Origin: Luteimonas padinae
Lineage (GTDB): Bacteria; Pseudomonadota; Gammaproteobacteria; Xanthomonadales; Xanthomonadaceae
Direction of reading: 5' to 3'
Assembly (NCBI RefSeq): GCF_014652935.1
Contig: NZ_BMZT01000001.1
Span: forward strand, 333,328 to 397,327
DNA length: 64,000 nucleotides
A model generated the notes under the pieces. It saw nothing but the letters and a program-made list of their open reading frames with translations. It made no database searches and was not told the DNA's origin. Numbering within the stretch: the first letter of the stretch is position 1; each line of letters begins with the position of its first letter. A program made the position numbers and the translations under genes. Below, in pieces: positions 1 to 9,658 of the stretch.

Positions 1-1771
1 CCGGGCCGGCAGGAGTGCCCGCGGCCGCGGGCGTGCCGGACGCAGGCTTGCCGCCGGCTGCGCCCGCCTTCGCTGCCTTCTTCGCCGCGCCCGCGCTGTC
101 GGTTCCCGTCGCCGCGGGCTTCAGGTCTTCCCGGCTGGCTTCGATCATGGCGGTCACGTTCTTCGGGTCGATGCGGGTGAAAAGCGGCTGGTAGGCGGCG
201 ATGCGGTGGCCGAGCAGCGGCGCCTCGAGGTCCTCCCAGCGCGCCATCGGCGCGGCGAGGAAGGCCTCCACTTCGGCGGCCATCGCCGGCAGCACCGGGC
301 GTAGCGCGCCGGCAAGCACACGGAACAGGTTCAGGCCCTGGGTGCACACCGCCTGCAGCTCGGCGTCGGCGCCGTCCTGCTTCGCGATCACCCAGGGCTT
401 GCGCTCGTCGATGTAGCGGTTGGCCTCGTCGGCCAGCGCCATGACCTGGCGCAGCACGCTGGCGGGCTCGTTGTCTTCGTAGGCCTCGCGGATCGGGGCC
501 AGCGCGGCGGTGAAGCGCGCGTACGTCTCCGGCTCCGGCAGCGCCGGCGCCAGCATGCCGTCGAAGCGCTTGCCGATGAAGCCGGCGCAGCGGCTGGCGA
601 GGTTGACGAACTTGCCGACGATGTCGGAGTTCACCCGTGCCACGAAGTCGGACAGATTGAGGTCGATGTCCTCGACGCCGCCGCCCGACTTGGCGGCGAA
701 GTAGTAGCGCAGCGCCTCGGCCGGAAGCCCGGCATCAAGGTACGTACGGGCCATCACGAAGGTGCCGCGCGACTTCGACATCTTGGCGCCGTCGACCGTC
801 AGGTAGCCGTTGACGTGCAGGCGCGTGGGCGCGCGATGGCCGCTGCCGTGCAGCACCGCCGGCCAGAACAGGCCGTGGAAGTTGACGATGTCCTTGCCGA
901 TGAAATGGTGCAGCTCGGCCTCGCTGCCCGGCGCGGTGAACGCGGCGTAGTCCAGGCCCTCGCGCTCGCACAGCGCCTGGAAGCTGGCCAGGTAGCCGAT
1001 CGGCGCGTCGATCCAGACATAGAGGTACTTGCCGGGATGGCCGGGGATCTCGAAGCCGAAGTAGGGCGCGTCGCGGGAGATGTCCCAGGCGCGCAGCCCG
1101 CCTTCACCGTCGACCCACTCCATGAGCTTGGCCTTGACGCCCGGCACGGCGACGTCGCCGGCCAGCCACTCGCGCAGGAAGGCTTCGAAGTGGCTGAGTT
1201 CGAAGAAGAAGTGCTCGCTCTCGCGCAGCTCCGGCGTGGCGCCGCTGACCACCGAGCGCGGCTCGATCAGCTCGGTGGGCGAATAGGTGGCGCCGCAATG
1301 CTCGCAGTTGTCGCCGTACTGCTCGGGTGTGCCGCACTTCGGGCAGATGCCCTTGACGTAGCGGTCGGGCAGGAACATGCCCTTGACCGGGTCGTAGAGC
1401 TGGGCGACCGAGCGCCGGGTGACGTGGCCGGCCGCGTCAAGGCGGCGGTAGATGTCCTCGGTCAGCGCGCGGTTGCGCTCGGAGTTGGTGGAGTCGTAGT
1501 TGTCGAAGGCCACGCCGAAGTCGGCGAAGTCGCGTTCGTGCCCGGCCTGGATGCCGGCGACGAAGGCCTCGGGGGTGGTCCCGGCCTTTTCGGCCGCGAG
1601 CATGATCGGCGTGCCGTGGGTGTCGTCGGCGCAGACGTAGTGCACGGTGCCGCCGGCCATGCGCCGCGCGCGCACCCAGATGTCGGCCTGGACGTAGCCG
1701 ACCAGGTGGCCGATGTGCAGGGGACCGTTGGCGTAGGGCAGGGCGTTGGTGACGAGCGCGGGGCGGGGCAT
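1..1771 (-). CDS. metG: Methionyl-tRNA synthetase, C-terminus beyond the window
   Basis: Charges tRNA-Met with methionine in the cytoplasm (class I synthetase). About 590 residues are visible and the frame is still open at base 1, so the 3' end and any C-terminal tRNA-binding domain lie outside. Seen: HIGH at residues 19-22 after PYANGPL, a zinc knuckle with Cys143, Cys146, Cys156 and Cys159, and KMSKS at 330-334. The last visible stretch (after about residue 560) is an Ala/Lys/Gly-rich linker of the kind that precedes the C-terminal domain. The ATG at 1771 is chosen because the conserved N-terminus begins directly there. A GATAAT box lies 28 bases upstream of the start. Confidence 0.97.
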   Translation of the reverse strand, partial: MPRPALVTNALPYANGPLHIGHLVGYVQADIWVRARRMAGGTVHYVCADDTHGTPIMLAAEKAGTTPEAFVAGIQAGHERDFADFGVAFDNYDSTNSERNRALTEDIYRRLDAAGHVTRRSVAQLYDPVKGMFLPDRYVKGICPKCGTPEQYGDNCEHCGATYSPTELIEPRSVVSGATPELRESEHFFFELSHFEAFLREWLAGDVAVPGVKAKLMEWVDGEGGLRAWDISRDAPYFGFEIPGHPGKYLYVWIDAPIGYLASFQALCEREGLDYAAFTAPGSEAELHHFIGKDIVNFHGLFWPAVLHGSGHRAPTRLHVNGYLTVDGAKMSKSRGTFVMARTYLDAGLPAEALRYYFAAKSGGGVEDIDLNLSDFVARVNSDIVGKFVNLASRCAGFIGKRFDGMLAPALPEPETYARFTAALAPIREAYEDNEPASVLRQVMALADEANRYIDERKPWVIAKQDGADAELQAVCTQGLNLFRVLAGALRPVLPAMAAEVEAFLAAPMARWEDLEAPLLGHRIAAYQPLFTRIDPKNVTAMIEASREDLKPAATGTDSAGAAKKAAKAGAAGGKPASGTPAAAGTPAGP

Positions 1772-1798
1772 GGCGGGACTGCGTGCGGAAAGACGCCG

Positions 1799-1804
1799 AT
1801 TATC
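1799..1804 (-). promoter_or_regulatory. -10 box candidate for metG
   Basis: GATAAT on the reverse strand, 28 bases upstream of the metG ATG, in otherwise GC-rich sequence. No convincing -35 hexamer was seen. Confidence 0.35.
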
Positions 1805-1852
1805 GCATGCCGGCCGAAGCCGGCCGGGGCGTTCCCGGCGCGCCGAAACGAC

Positions 1853-1876
1853 CGGGCCCGGCGTTGGCCGGGCCCG
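1853..1876 (-). terminator. Hairpin after the DUF2147 gene
   Basis: A perfect 10-bp GC stem (1853-1862 with 1867-1876) and a 4-base loop lie 28 bases past the DUF2147 stop. On the reverse strand it is followed by GTCGTTT, a weak U-tract. It separates this gene from metG. Confidence 0.5.
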
Positions 1877-1903
1877 TGTCGGGATGCGGCAGCGACCCGG
1901 AGG

Positions 1904-2332
1904 TCAGATGCGCTCCCACAGCTGCGACTTGCAGATGAAGGCCACGCAGCCGGAGACCTTGAGCTTCGCCCCGTTCTCCACCAGCTCCATCTTCGACTTG
2001 TAGACCTTGCCCTCGTCGGGCTTGAGGATGGTGCCGCCGGACCAGGACGCGCCGTCGGCCTTCATGCCGCGGATGATCTCCATGCCGGTGATCGGCTTGT
2101 CCTTGCGGTCGTCCTTGCACTTGTCGCAGGTGGGGTTGGGCCGGCTGGGGGCGAGCAGCTCGACGATGCGGCCGCTGAAGGTGCCGTTGGAGGCCCGGGT
2201 GATCTCGACGATCGACTTGGCCTGGCCGGTCTCGTCGTCGATGGTCTTCCAGCGCCCCGTGGGCGAGGACTGGGCGACGGCGAGGGTGGGCAGTGCGAGC
2301 AGCAGGGGCAGGGCGAAACGGATGATGCGCAT
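1904..2332 (-). CDS. DUF2147 family exported protein
   Basis: 142 residues with a clear signal peptide (MRIIRFALPLLLALPTLAVAQS), so probably periplasmic. The mature part matches DUF2147 in size and layout: GRWKTIDDETG near the start, then an I-V-E-I strand, and the end CVAFICKSQLWERI. Cysteines at CDKC and in the C-terminal segment could form disulfides. The reading frame continues upstream, but the ATG at 2332 is the first that gives a signal peptide. A TATAAC box lies about 43 bases upstream. The biochemical role of DUF2147 is not established; some members are linked to envelope or metal stress. The gene sits between metG and a TonB receptor on the same strand. Confidence 0.85.
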   Translation of the reverse strand: MRIIRFALPLLLALPTLAVAQSSPTGRWKTIDDETGQAKSIVEITRASNGTFSGRIVELLAPSRPNPTCDKCKDDRKDKPITGMEIIRGMKADGASWSGGTILKPDEGKVYKSKMELVENGAKLKVSGCVAFICKSQLWERI

Positions 2333-2374
2333 GGTGAGGGATCCGGAAACGGCCGACGGGCCACGACGGTGCCT

Positions 2375-2380
2375 GTTATA
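2375..2380 (-). promoter_or_regulatory. -10 box candidate for the DUF2147 gene
   Basis: TATAAC on the reverse strand, 43 bases upstream of the chosen ATG at 2332. It lies between the TonB receptor terminator and the gene, which supports separate transcription. Confidence 0.4.
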
Positions 2381-2412
2381 CCGCAAGCCGGGCCGCCGGC
2401 AAGCGGCCAACG

Positions 2413-2440
2413 AAAAGGCCCCCGCATCGCTGCGGGGGCC
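2413..2440 (-). terminator. Rho-independent terminator of the TonB receptor gene
   Basis: Perfect 10-bp stem (2417-2426 with 2431-2440), loop TCGC, followed on the reverse strand by TTTTCG. It starts 26 bases past the receptor stop codon. Confidence 0.8.
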
Positions 2441-2465
2441 GGTGTCGCCGCAAGGCGCGGAGTGC

Positions 2466-5177
2466 TTACTTCCCGCCGAACTTCAGCTTGGCTTCCAGAT
2501 AGATCGAGCGACCCAGGATGTCGTAGTAGTAATTGTTCCAGGGCGTGCCGGAGGTGCCCGGGAAATTGACCGCCTGGTCGTCGGGCATCTTGTTCAGCAG
2601 GTTGTTCACCATCACCGAGAGCGTCAGGTCCTCGGTGGCCCGGTAGTTCAGGCTCGCGTTGTAGGTGGTGTACGAGCCCCACTTGCCGGCGCGCTGGCCA
2701 GACGAATGCTCGTAGTCGTAGCTGCCGCCCGCATAGGCCAGGTAGTTCGGCGTCGAGCCGATGCGGTTGGCGTACAGCGTCGTCGTCCAGTCGCCGGTCG
2801 CCCAGGCCATCGATGCGTCGAGGCGCGTCTTGGCGTAGGAGTCGTAGATCCACATTGAGTAGGGATCGCGGAGCAGGTCGACGGCCGGGCTCTCCGGATC
2901 GGTCTGCAGGCGGTGGCGGATCTTGTTGGTGTAGTTGCCCGCGAACGCGAGGCTGCCGAACCTGCCGATGTCCAGCATGTAGTTCAGCTCGGCCGTGACG
3001 AGCTCCAGGCTCTGCTTGGCGATGTTGACCTTCGGCGTGAACAGCGAGACCAGGTCGCCTGACGGGCCGCGGGTCACCCAGTCGGCGATGTTGGCGCAGG
3101 AGGTGATCGGCGTGCCGGCTGCGCCCGTGCGGCAGTAGTACTCGCCGAGCAGGAGCTGGTCGCCGCTGATGGCGGATACTTCGTTCTCGATCTGCCAGCT
3201 GTAGTAGTCCATCGAGATCGAGAAGTTGTGTGTCGGTGCCCAGACCACGCCCGCGTTCCACACGTCGGCCTCGATGGGTTCGAGGTCCTCGTTGCCGGCC
3301 TGCTGGCCGAAGTACTGCACCGAGTCGTAGGTGCAACCCTCGGTGTCGTCGGGCGTGAACCCTTCGAGGGAGCAACGGTAGTAGTCGGTGTCGAAGCTGT
3401 AGAAGCCACTCACGCCCTGGAAGGTATCAGCCAGCGACGGTGCGCGGAACGCGGTGCCGATCTTGCCGCGCAGCAGCAGGCTTTCGACCGGGCGGTACTC
3501 GATGCCAACGCTCCACGTCGGCTTGTCGATCGTTTCGCCGGCGATGTCGAACGCGTCGTAACGGGCCGACGCGGTCACGGTGAGCGGATCGAACACCGGC
3601 ATGCGCAGCTCGGTCGTCACCGCGTAGCGGCTGCGGCGGCCGTTGCCGCTCACCGAGGTCTGGCCCCAGATGTCGGACAGCAGCGTGTCGGGGTCGGCGA
3701 CCATGCGCGAGTCGGGCGTGTAGTCCCAGCCCTCGTTGCCGACTTCGGCGACCACCGCGAAGCCCGCGTCACCGCCCGGAAGCGAGAACAGCGAGGTGTT
3801 GGTGAGCTGGAAGTGGGCCAGGTTGTCCCAGGTGCGCGACTTGTTGTCGACGAAGCCGGTGAACGACTTGAAGTCCTCGGGGCTGATCGGGCTGTAGAAC
3901 GCCGCGTAGTCGGGCGTGAAGACCGGATAGAGCCCGAAGAACGGATCCACGCCCTGCTGCGGGCCGAGCACCTTGTCGAGGAAGTAGTTGTCGATCGGGC
4001 CGCGGAAACGGACCCAGTTGTTCTCGGTCAGGCGGTACTCCGCGCGCGAGACGTAGGCGTCGTAATCCCAGCTGCCAAAGCCGCCACGGGCGCCGAGTGT
4101 GACCGTGTACGCCTTGTTCGTGTCGGTGTTCATGATGTCGCGGTAACCGCCGCCGCCGATGTCCTCGGGGCCGAAGGCGCGCTGCAGGTTCACCAGGGTG
4201 TCGGGCAGTCGGGGGTCGTAGAACGCGCCGAAGCTGGTACCGGTGCCCCACCAGGTGTAGTTGGAGCCGGTGGCGTACTCGACGTCCTCGTACAGGCCCA
4301 TGACCTCGGCATAGAGCTGGGTGGTGTCGCTCACGTCGAACGTGCTGTACGAATAGATCTGCCCGGCGTCCTTGCCGTTGCGGATCGTGCGGTAGCCGGG
4401 AGAGATGTACGAACCGCAGTACGAACCGAGGCCCGGGCGCGTCCACATCTCGGTGGTGCCGCCGAAGTTGCCCGCCGCGTTCTCGCAGTTGTTCGGGTCC
4501 ATGAAGTAGTAGCCGCCGGTGAAGGCGTCGAGCACCACGAAGTCGCGGCTGGCCGGCGAGAAGTTGTAGCCCTCGGCGTTGTAACTGTCGGACAGGTCGC
4601 GCTGGTAGCCCCAGACCGGGTCTCGCGTGTCGAGCTGGATGCCCAGCAGGGAGTTGAAGCGGCCGTCAGCGCTGCCGAAGCTGTTGGCGAAGGTCAGGCG
4701 CACGCTGTCGCCGCCGCCTTCGCTGAAGAAACCGCCGCGGACCGAAAGCTCGGCCTGGTCCACCGACTTCTTCAGGATCACGTTGACCACGCCGGCGATG
4801 GCGTCGGAGCCGTACAGCGACGACTGGCCGCCGGGCAGCACTTCGATGCGCTCGATCAGCGCCACCGGAATGCCGCTGATGTTGTTGAACACGTCCGCGC
4901 CGTTGTAGAGCGCCGGGTAGTTCGCCATCGGGCGGCCGTTGATCAGGTATTTGGTGTAGCCGGGGTCCAGGCCGAACATGCTGGCGGCCTCGGCGCCCTG
5001 GGTGAACGAGGCGCTGGTCTGGCCGCCCTGCACGCCGCCGGTGGAGAAGCTGGACTGCTGGAGGACGTCGGCGACGCTCTGGAAGCCGCGCATCTGGATG
5101 TCCTCGGCCGAGATCACCATGACCGGGGTCGCGGTCTCGATCTGCGTCTGGGGGATCAGCGAACCGGTGACCATCAC
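2466..5177 (-). CDS. TonB-dependent receptor lacking its signal peptide (5'-truncated)
   Basis: An outer-membrane 22-strand barrel receptor by family: a plug domain (about residues 15-140, with VADVLQQ, LINGRPM, IERIEVLPGGQSSLYGSDAIAGVVNVILK) and then a long beta-barrel rich in aromatic and Gly/Asn residues, ending YLEAKLKFGGK. The substrate is unknown. The frame opens at GTG-ATG inside the motif TTLDRVMVTGS, which normally follows the signal peptide and N-terminal region. Only about 20 codons upstream in the same frame is a TGA, and no signal peptide was found in the other reverse frames. The divergent mrp gene starts 69 bases away. As it stands the product could not be exported, so it is probably a 5'-truncated pseudogene or a sequence join; the 900-residue remainder is intact. 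Confidence 0.85.
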   Translation of the reverse strand: MMVTGSLIPQTQIETATPVMVISAEDIQMRGFQSVADVLQQSSFSTGGVQGGQTSASFTQGAEAASMFGLDPGYTKYLINGRPMANYPALYNGADVFNNISGIPVALIERIEVLPGGQSSLYGSDAIAGVVNVILKKSVDQAELSVRGGFFSEGGGDSVRLTFANSFGSADGRFNSLLGIQLDTRDPVWGYQRDLSDSYNAEGYNFSPASRDFVVLDAFTGGYYFMDPNNCENAAGNFGGTTEMWTRPGLGSYCGSYISPGYRTIRNGKDAGQIYSYSTFDVSDTTQLYAEVMGLYEDVEYATGSNYTWWGTGTSFGAFYDPRLPDTLVNLQRAFGPEDIGGGGYRDIMNTDTNKAYTVTLGARGGFGSWDYDAYVSRAEYRLTENNWVRFRGPIDNYFLDKVLGPQQGVDPFFGLYPVFTPDYAAFYSPISPEDFKSFTGFVDNKSRTWDNLAHFQLTNTSLFSLPGGDAGFAVVAEVGNEGWDYTPDSRMVADPDTLLSDIWGQTSVSGNGRRSRYAVTTELRMPVFDPLTVTASARYDAFDIAGETIDKPTWSVGIEYRPVESLLLRGKIGTAFRAPSLADTFQGVSGFYSFDTDYYRCSLEGFTPDDTEGCTYDSVQYFGQQAGNEDLEPIEADVWNAGVVWAPTHNFSISMDYYSWQIENEVSAISGDQLLLGEYYCRTGAAGTPITSCANIADWVTRGPSGDLVSLFTPKVNIAKQSLELVTAELNYMLDIGRFGSLAFAGNYTNKIRHRLQTDPESPAVDLLRDPYSMWIYDSYAKTRLDASMAWATGDWTTTLYANRIGSTPNYLAYAGGSYDYEHSSGQRAGKWGSYTTYNASLNYRATEDLTLSVMVNNLLNKMPDDQAVNFPGTSGTPWNNYYYDILGRSIYLEAKLKFGGK

Positions 5178-5246
5178 GCGGTCGAGGGTGGTCCCGCGGC
5201 GGACGTTGGCGCAAGCTATGCGGCATCAAGTTCCCAAGGAGACGTC

Positions 5247-6128
5247 GTGCCGCCCTCGATCAACCCCCTGCGTTCGGGTGCCCGCATCCCCGCCCACGCC
5301 GTCCAGGGCAGCCTCAAGCCCCTGCCGCAGGTCCGCAACATCATCGCCGTGGGTTCGGGCAAGGGCGGCGTCGGCAAATCCACCACCGCCGTGAACCTCG
5401 CGCTGGCGCTGGCCGCCGACGGCGCCCGGGTCGGCATCCTCGACGCCGACGTCTACGGCCCCAGCATCCCGACCATGCTCGGCCTGTCCGGCCGCCCGGA
5501 AAGCCCGGACAACAAGACGATCCTCCCGCTGCGCGCGCACGGCATCGAAGCCATGTCCATCGGCCTGCTGGTGGAGCAGGACACGCCGATGATCTGGCGC
5601 GGCCCGATGGCGACCTCGGCGCTGACCCAGCTGCTCAACGACACCCGCTGGGGCGGCGAGGACGGCCTGGACTACCTGATCGTGGACCTGCCGCCGGGCA
5701 CCGGCGACATCCAGCTGACGCTGGCGCAGAAGATCCCGGTGGCCGGGGCGGTGATCGTCACCACGCCGCAGGACGTGGCCACGCTGGACGCCCGCAAGGG
5801 CCTGAAGATGTTCGAGAAGGTCGAGGTGGCGGTGCTGGGGCTGGTCGAGAACATGGCCGTGCACGTCTGCTCGAACTGCGGCCACGCCGAGCACATCTTC
5901 GGCGAGGGTGGCGGGGCACGCATGGCCGAGCAGTACGGCGTGCCGCTGCTGGGCTCGCTGCCGCTGGAGCGCGGCATCCGCGAGCACGGCGACGGCGGGA
6001 CGCCGGTGGTGCTGGCGGCGCCGGATTCGCCGGCGGCGGCGGCCTACCGCCAGCTGGCCGCGAACGTGGCCGCCGAGCTGGCCAGGCGGCCGCGCGCGCC
6101 GGCGGGCATCTCCGCTTCGCTGCTGTAG
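5247..6128 (+). CDS. mrp: Mrp/ApbC-family Fe-S cluster carrier ATPase
   Basis: 293-residue P-loop ATPase that binds and transfers [4Fe-4S] clusters in the cytoplasm. Seen: deviant Walker [11 protein letters not shown] (about residues 37-46), [14 protein letters not shown], Walker B-like [25 protein letters not shown], and the cluster-binding CxxC in HVCSNCGH (about residue 210). The N-terminal MIP18-like domain of E. coli Mrp is reduced to about 30 residues, as in many short homologues. Start: GTG at 5247 with AAGGAG seven bases upstream; reading on from there gives the compact N-terminus. Divergent from the TonB receptor; dcd follows on the same strand with its own -10 box. Confidence 0.95.
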   Translation: MPPSINPLRSGARIPAHAVQGSLKPLPQVRNIIAVGSGKGGVGKSTTAVNLALALAADGARVGILDADVYGPSIPTMLGLSGRPESPDNKTILPLRAHGIEAMSIGLLVEQDTPMIWRGPMATSALTQLLNDTRWGGEDGLDYLIVDLPPGTGDIQLTLAQKIPVAGAVIVTTPQDVATLDARKGLKMFEKVEVAVLGLVENMAVHVCSNCGHAEHIFGEGGGARMAEQYGVPLLGSLPLERGIREHGDGGTPVVLAAPDSPAAAAYRQLAANVAAELARRPRAPAGISASLL

Positions 6129-6181
6129 TCGTGGAGGGCGGCCGCGGCCGCGGCCGGGGTGCCGGGGCGGCCGCCATTCCC

Positions 6182-6187
6182 TACAAT
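6182..6187 (+). promoter_or_regulatory. -10 box candidate for dcd
   Basis: TACAAT, 59 bases upstream of the dcd ATG, flanked by CGCCGG as in several other boxes in this window. No good -35 was seen. Confidence 0.4.
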
Positions 6188-6246
6188 CGCCGGTCCTGCT
6201 CCGGGGCGCGCCGCCGCCGGGGCGCCGCACGCCGCACGGGAATCGC

Positions 6247-6822
<576 letters not shown>

Positions 6823-6826
6823 GGCT

Positions 6827-7261
6827 TCAGGTCAGCAGCGCCGACTGCAGCTCGCGCACGCGGGCGACCAGGGCTTCGGGCGCGTAGGGCCGGGCGGCCA
6901 CGCGGCCCCAGACCGGCGCCGGCCAGGCCGGATCGTGCTCGAAGCGCGCGATCACGTGCACGTGCAGCTGCGGCACCAGGTTGCCCAGCGCGGCGACGTT
7001 GAGCTTGTAGGGCTGGAAGACGTCGAGCAGCAGCTGCTCGCAGCGCGTGATGTCCTCCATCAGCAGGCCGCGCTGGCCGGCGTCCAGGTCGGTGAGTTCG
7101 CGCGCGCCCGGCACGCGCGGCACCAGCACCAGCCAGGGGTAGTTGTCGTCGTCCATCAGCTGCAGGTCGCACAGCGCGAGCGCCGCGACCGGATGGCTGT
7201 CGGCGGCGAGCTGCGGATGCATCGCATGGGGCTCGGGCGGCTGTGGTTTGCGCCTGGTCAT
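6827..7261 (-). CDS. HIT-family protein with a variant triad
   Basis: 144 residues of the histidine-triad superfamily, usually nucleotide hydrolases or transferases. The C-terminal signature reads PQLHVHVIAR: Gln98 stands where the first His of HxHxHxx is expected, while His100 and His102 are present. Also seen: the early segment WLVLVPR and the helix with NVAALGN. The ATG at 7261 is preceded by GGGAGA at good spacing; reading on upstream adds only low-complexity residues. It lies 13 bases behind the dienelactone-hydrolase-like gene on the same strand, so the two are probably co-transcribed. The substrate is unknown. Confidence 0.85.
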   Translation of the reverse strand: MTRRKPQPPEPHAMHPQLAADSHPVAALALCDLQLMDDDNYPWLVLVPRVPGARELTDLDAGQRGLLMEDITRCEQLLLDVFQPYKLNVAALGNLVPQLHVHVIARFEHDPAWPAPVWGRVAARPYAPEALVARVRELQSALLT

Positions 7262-7274
7262 GGCGGTCTCCCGG

Positions 7275-8018
7275 TCAGTGGCCCGCGGTGGGCGCGGACG
7301 CGCGCTGCAGGAAGTCGAGGGTGCGGGCGTGGGCGAGGCGGGCCGCGGCGCCATCGTGGTGGCGGGGATCGACGTCGCGGTTGAAGCCATGGCCGGCGTC
7401 GTAGACGTGCAGCTCGGCGCCGGGATGGGCGCGGCGATGGGCCTCGACGTCGGCGGGCGGGATGCTGTGGTCGCGGGCGCCGAAATGGAACAGCATCGGC
7501 GCCCGCAGCGGCTCGCCGAGGAAGGGCACGGTGCGCGCGCCGTAATAGCTCACGGCCGGCAGGCCGAGGCGGGTGTTGGCGAGGAAGGCCACGCTGCCGC
7601 CCCAGCAGAAGCCGACCACGGCGACGCCCGCGCCGGCCGGCGCAGGACCGGTTCCGGCGCCGGCCGCGGCGCTGCCGACGGGGGCTTCGGCCAGCAGGGT
7701 GCGCAGCCGGGCCGCGGCGGCATCGACGATCGCCACCGCGCGGTCGAAGCCCAGCGCGGTGGCCAGCGCCCGCCCGCCCTCGAACCCGGCCTCGTCGTAG
7801 GCCAGGTCAGCGTCGCGTTCGACCGGATCGAACAGGGCGGGGGCGAGGGCAAGGAAGCCTTCGCGCGCATAGCGGTCGGTGACCGCGCGCATGTGGGCGT
7901 TGACGCCGAAGATCTCCTGGACCACGACCAGGGCGCCGCGGGGAGGGCCTTCCGGGCGTGACAGCCAGCCGCCAACCTGGCCGACCCCCGGCACATCGAG
8001 CTGGACGCGGGTTCCCAT
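7275..8018 (-). CDS. Dienelactone hydrolase family protein
   Basis: 247-residue alpha/beta hydrolase. The family triad is visible: Cys138 in GFCWGGS, Asp183 in GARDHSIPP and His210 in DAGHGFNRD, with Glu35 in VQEIFGVN, which in dienelactone hydrolase holds the Cys. The Cys nucleophile separates it from serine esterases. An Ala/Gly/Pro-rich insert at about 113-130 is unusual. Start ATG 8018 follows a strong GGAGG. No aromatic-degradation genes are nearby, so a role in chlorocatechol breakdown is not supported; a general carboxylic-ester or lactone hydrolase is more likely. First gene of a pair with the HIT protein; a TAGAAT box lies 42 bases upstream. Confidence 0.9.
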   Translation of the reverse strand: MGTRVQLDVPGVGQVGGWLSRPEGPPRGALVVVQEIFGVNAHMRAVTDRYAREGFLALAPALFDPVERDADLAYDEAGFEGGRALATALGFDRAVAIVDAAAARLRTLLAEAPVGSAAAGAGTGPAPAGAGVAVVGFCWGGSVAFLANTRLGLPAVSYYGARTVPFLGEPLRAPMLFHFGARDHSIPPADVEAHRRAHPGAELHVYDAGHGFNRDVDPRHHDGAAARLAHARTLDFLQRASAPTAGH

Positions 8019-8059
8019 CGTCGCCTCCGGGCGGCCGGGCGGTTCCCGGCCTCGGGCGG

Positions 8060-8080
8060 ATTCTAGCCCGCCGGTATAAT
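8060..8080. promoter_or_regulatory. Divergent -10 boxes for the hydrolase gene and rimO
   Basis: On the reverse strand TAGAAT (8060-8065) faces the hydrolase gene; on the forward strand a perfect TATAAT (8075-8080) faces rimO. Only nine bases separate them, so polymerases on the two promoters should compete. The rimO leader would be about 80 bases. Confidence 0.5.
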
Positions 8081-8168
8081 CGCCGCCCGGACCCCGGGTC
8101 CGTCTCCCGCCGTTCCCACACCGCGCCCGCCTCCCCGGCGGACCGCACCGCCGAGCCGTCGCCAGCGC

Positions 8169-9557
8169 ATGACCGATACCGCCACCTCCAACGCCCCCCG
8201 CGTGGGCTTCGTCAGCCTCGGCTGCCCCAAGGCCCTGGTCGATTCCGAGCGGATCCTCACCCAGCTCCGCGTCGAGGGCTACGACCTGTCGCCCAGCTAC
8301 GACGACGCCGACGTGGTGGTGGTCAACACCTGCGGCTTCATCGACTCCGCGGTGGCCGAGTCGCTGGACGCGATCGGCGAGGCCATGGCCGAGAACGGCA
8401 AGGTGATCGTCACCGGCTGCCTGGGCAAGCGCGCCGACGTGATCCGCGAGGCCCACCCGGGCGTGCTTTCGATCAGCGGCCCGCAGGACTACGCCAGCGT
8501 GATGGACGCGGTGCACGCGGCACTGCCGCCTAAGCACGATCCCTTCGTCGACCTGGTGCCCGCGCCGCGCCTGTCCGGCGAGGACTACGCCGCCGGCATC
8601 AAGCTCACGCCGAAGCACTACGCATACCTGAAGATCTCCGAAGGCTGCAACCACCGCTGCAGCTTCTGCATCATCCCGTCGATGCGGGGCGACCTGGTCT
8701 CGCGCCCGGTGGACGAGGTGCTGCGCGAGGCCGAGCGCCTGGTGCACGGCGGCGTGCGCGAACTGCTGGTGGTGTCGCAGGACACGTCGGCCTACGGCGT
8801 CGATCTGCGCTACGCCCCGCGCACCTGGCGCGGCCGCGAGTACGCCACGCGCATGAAGGCGCTGTGCGAGGGCCTGTCGGAGCTCGACGCCTGGGTGCGC
8901 CTGCACTACGTCTATCCGTATCCGCACGTGGACGACGTCATCGAGCTGATGACGCAGCGCAAGGCCGACGGCACGCCGCGCCTGCTGCCCTACCTCGACA
9001 TCCCATTCCAGCACGCCAGTCCGCGCATCCTGAAGCTGATGAAGCGCCCCGGCGCCGTCGAGCGCACGCTGGAGCGCGTGCAGTCCTGGCGCGCCGCCTG
9101 CCCGGAGCTGACCGTGCGCTCGACCTTCATCGTCGGCTTCCCGGGCGAGACGGACGCGGAGTTCGAGGCGCTGCTGGACTTCCTGGACGAGGCGCAGCTC
9201 GACCGCGTCGGCGCCTTCGCCTATTCGCCGGTGGAGGGCGCGGCCGCCAATGCGCTGCCCGATCCGGTGCCGGAAGAGGTCAAGCAGGAGAGGCTGGCGC
9301 GCTTCATGGAGCGCCAGGCCGAGATTTCCGCGCAGCGCCTGGAGGCCAAGATCGGCACGGTGCAGCGCTGCATCGTCGACGCCATCGATGGCGATCTCGC
9401 GATCGCGCGTTCGATGGCCGACGCGCCGGAGATCGATGGCCTGGTGCAGGTGCAGGATGGCCGCGAGGCCGGCCTGCGCCCGGGCGAATTCGCCGACATC
9501 CGCATCATGGGCAGCGACGAGCACGACCTGTACGGCGAAGTCGAGTACAACGCTTGA
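8169..9557 (+). CDS. rimO: Ribosomal protein uS12 methylthiotransferase
   Basis: Radical-SAM enzyme that methylthiolates Asp89 of ribosomal protein S12. 462 residues. Three N-terminal cluster cysteines (Cys19 in [12 protein letters not shown], Cys55 in NTCGF, Cys84 in VTGCLGKR), the radical-SAM CxxxCxxC (Cys160, Cys164, Cys167) and a C-terminal TRAM domain (about 395-460). SLGCPK and the absence of a YgxGRE-type insertion distinguish it from MiaB. Start ATG 8169. Single gene with its own TATAAT promoter; it converges on greB across repeat DNA. Confidence 0.97.
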   Translation: MTDTATSNAPRVGFVSLGCPKALVDSERILTQLRVEGYDLSPSYDDADVVVVNTCGFIDSAVAESLDAIGEAMAENGKVIVTGCLGKRADVIREAHPGVLSISGPQDYASVMDAVHAALPPKHDPFVDLVPAPRLSGEDYAAGIKLTPKHYAYLKISEGCNHRCSFCIIPSMRGDLVSRPVDEVLREAERLVHGGVRELLVVSQDTSAYGVDLRYAPRTWRGREYATRMKALCEGLSELDAWVRLHYVYPYPHVDDVIELMTQRKADGTPRLLPYLDIPFQHASPRILKLMKRPGAVERTLERVQSWRAACPELTVRSTFIVGFPGETDAEFEALLDFLDEAQLDRVGAFAYSPVEGAAANALPDPVPEEVKQERLARFMERQAEISAQRLEAKIGTVQRCIVDAIDGDLAIARSMADAPEIDGLVQVQDGREAGLRPGEFADIRIMGSDEHDLYGEVEYNA

Positions 9558-9658
9558 CCCGCCACCGCCGCGGCGGTGACAGGAGCCCTCACGCCCCGGA
9601 AAGCGACGGCGGAAGACGACGACGGGAAACGACGGCGGAAACCGTGGGCGGAAAACGG

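Noticed and set aside
3228..5240. Long forward frame opposite the TonB receptor
   Set aside because: It joins mrp in frame because GC-rich antisense has few stops. The V/A/G/R-rich part before 5247 has no motifs, and mrp has a clear start and ribosome site.
7275..8018. Chlorocatechol degradation enzyme
   Set aside because: The dienelactone hydrolase triad is present, but no ring-cleavage or muconate genes accompany it, so the pathway cannot be claimed.
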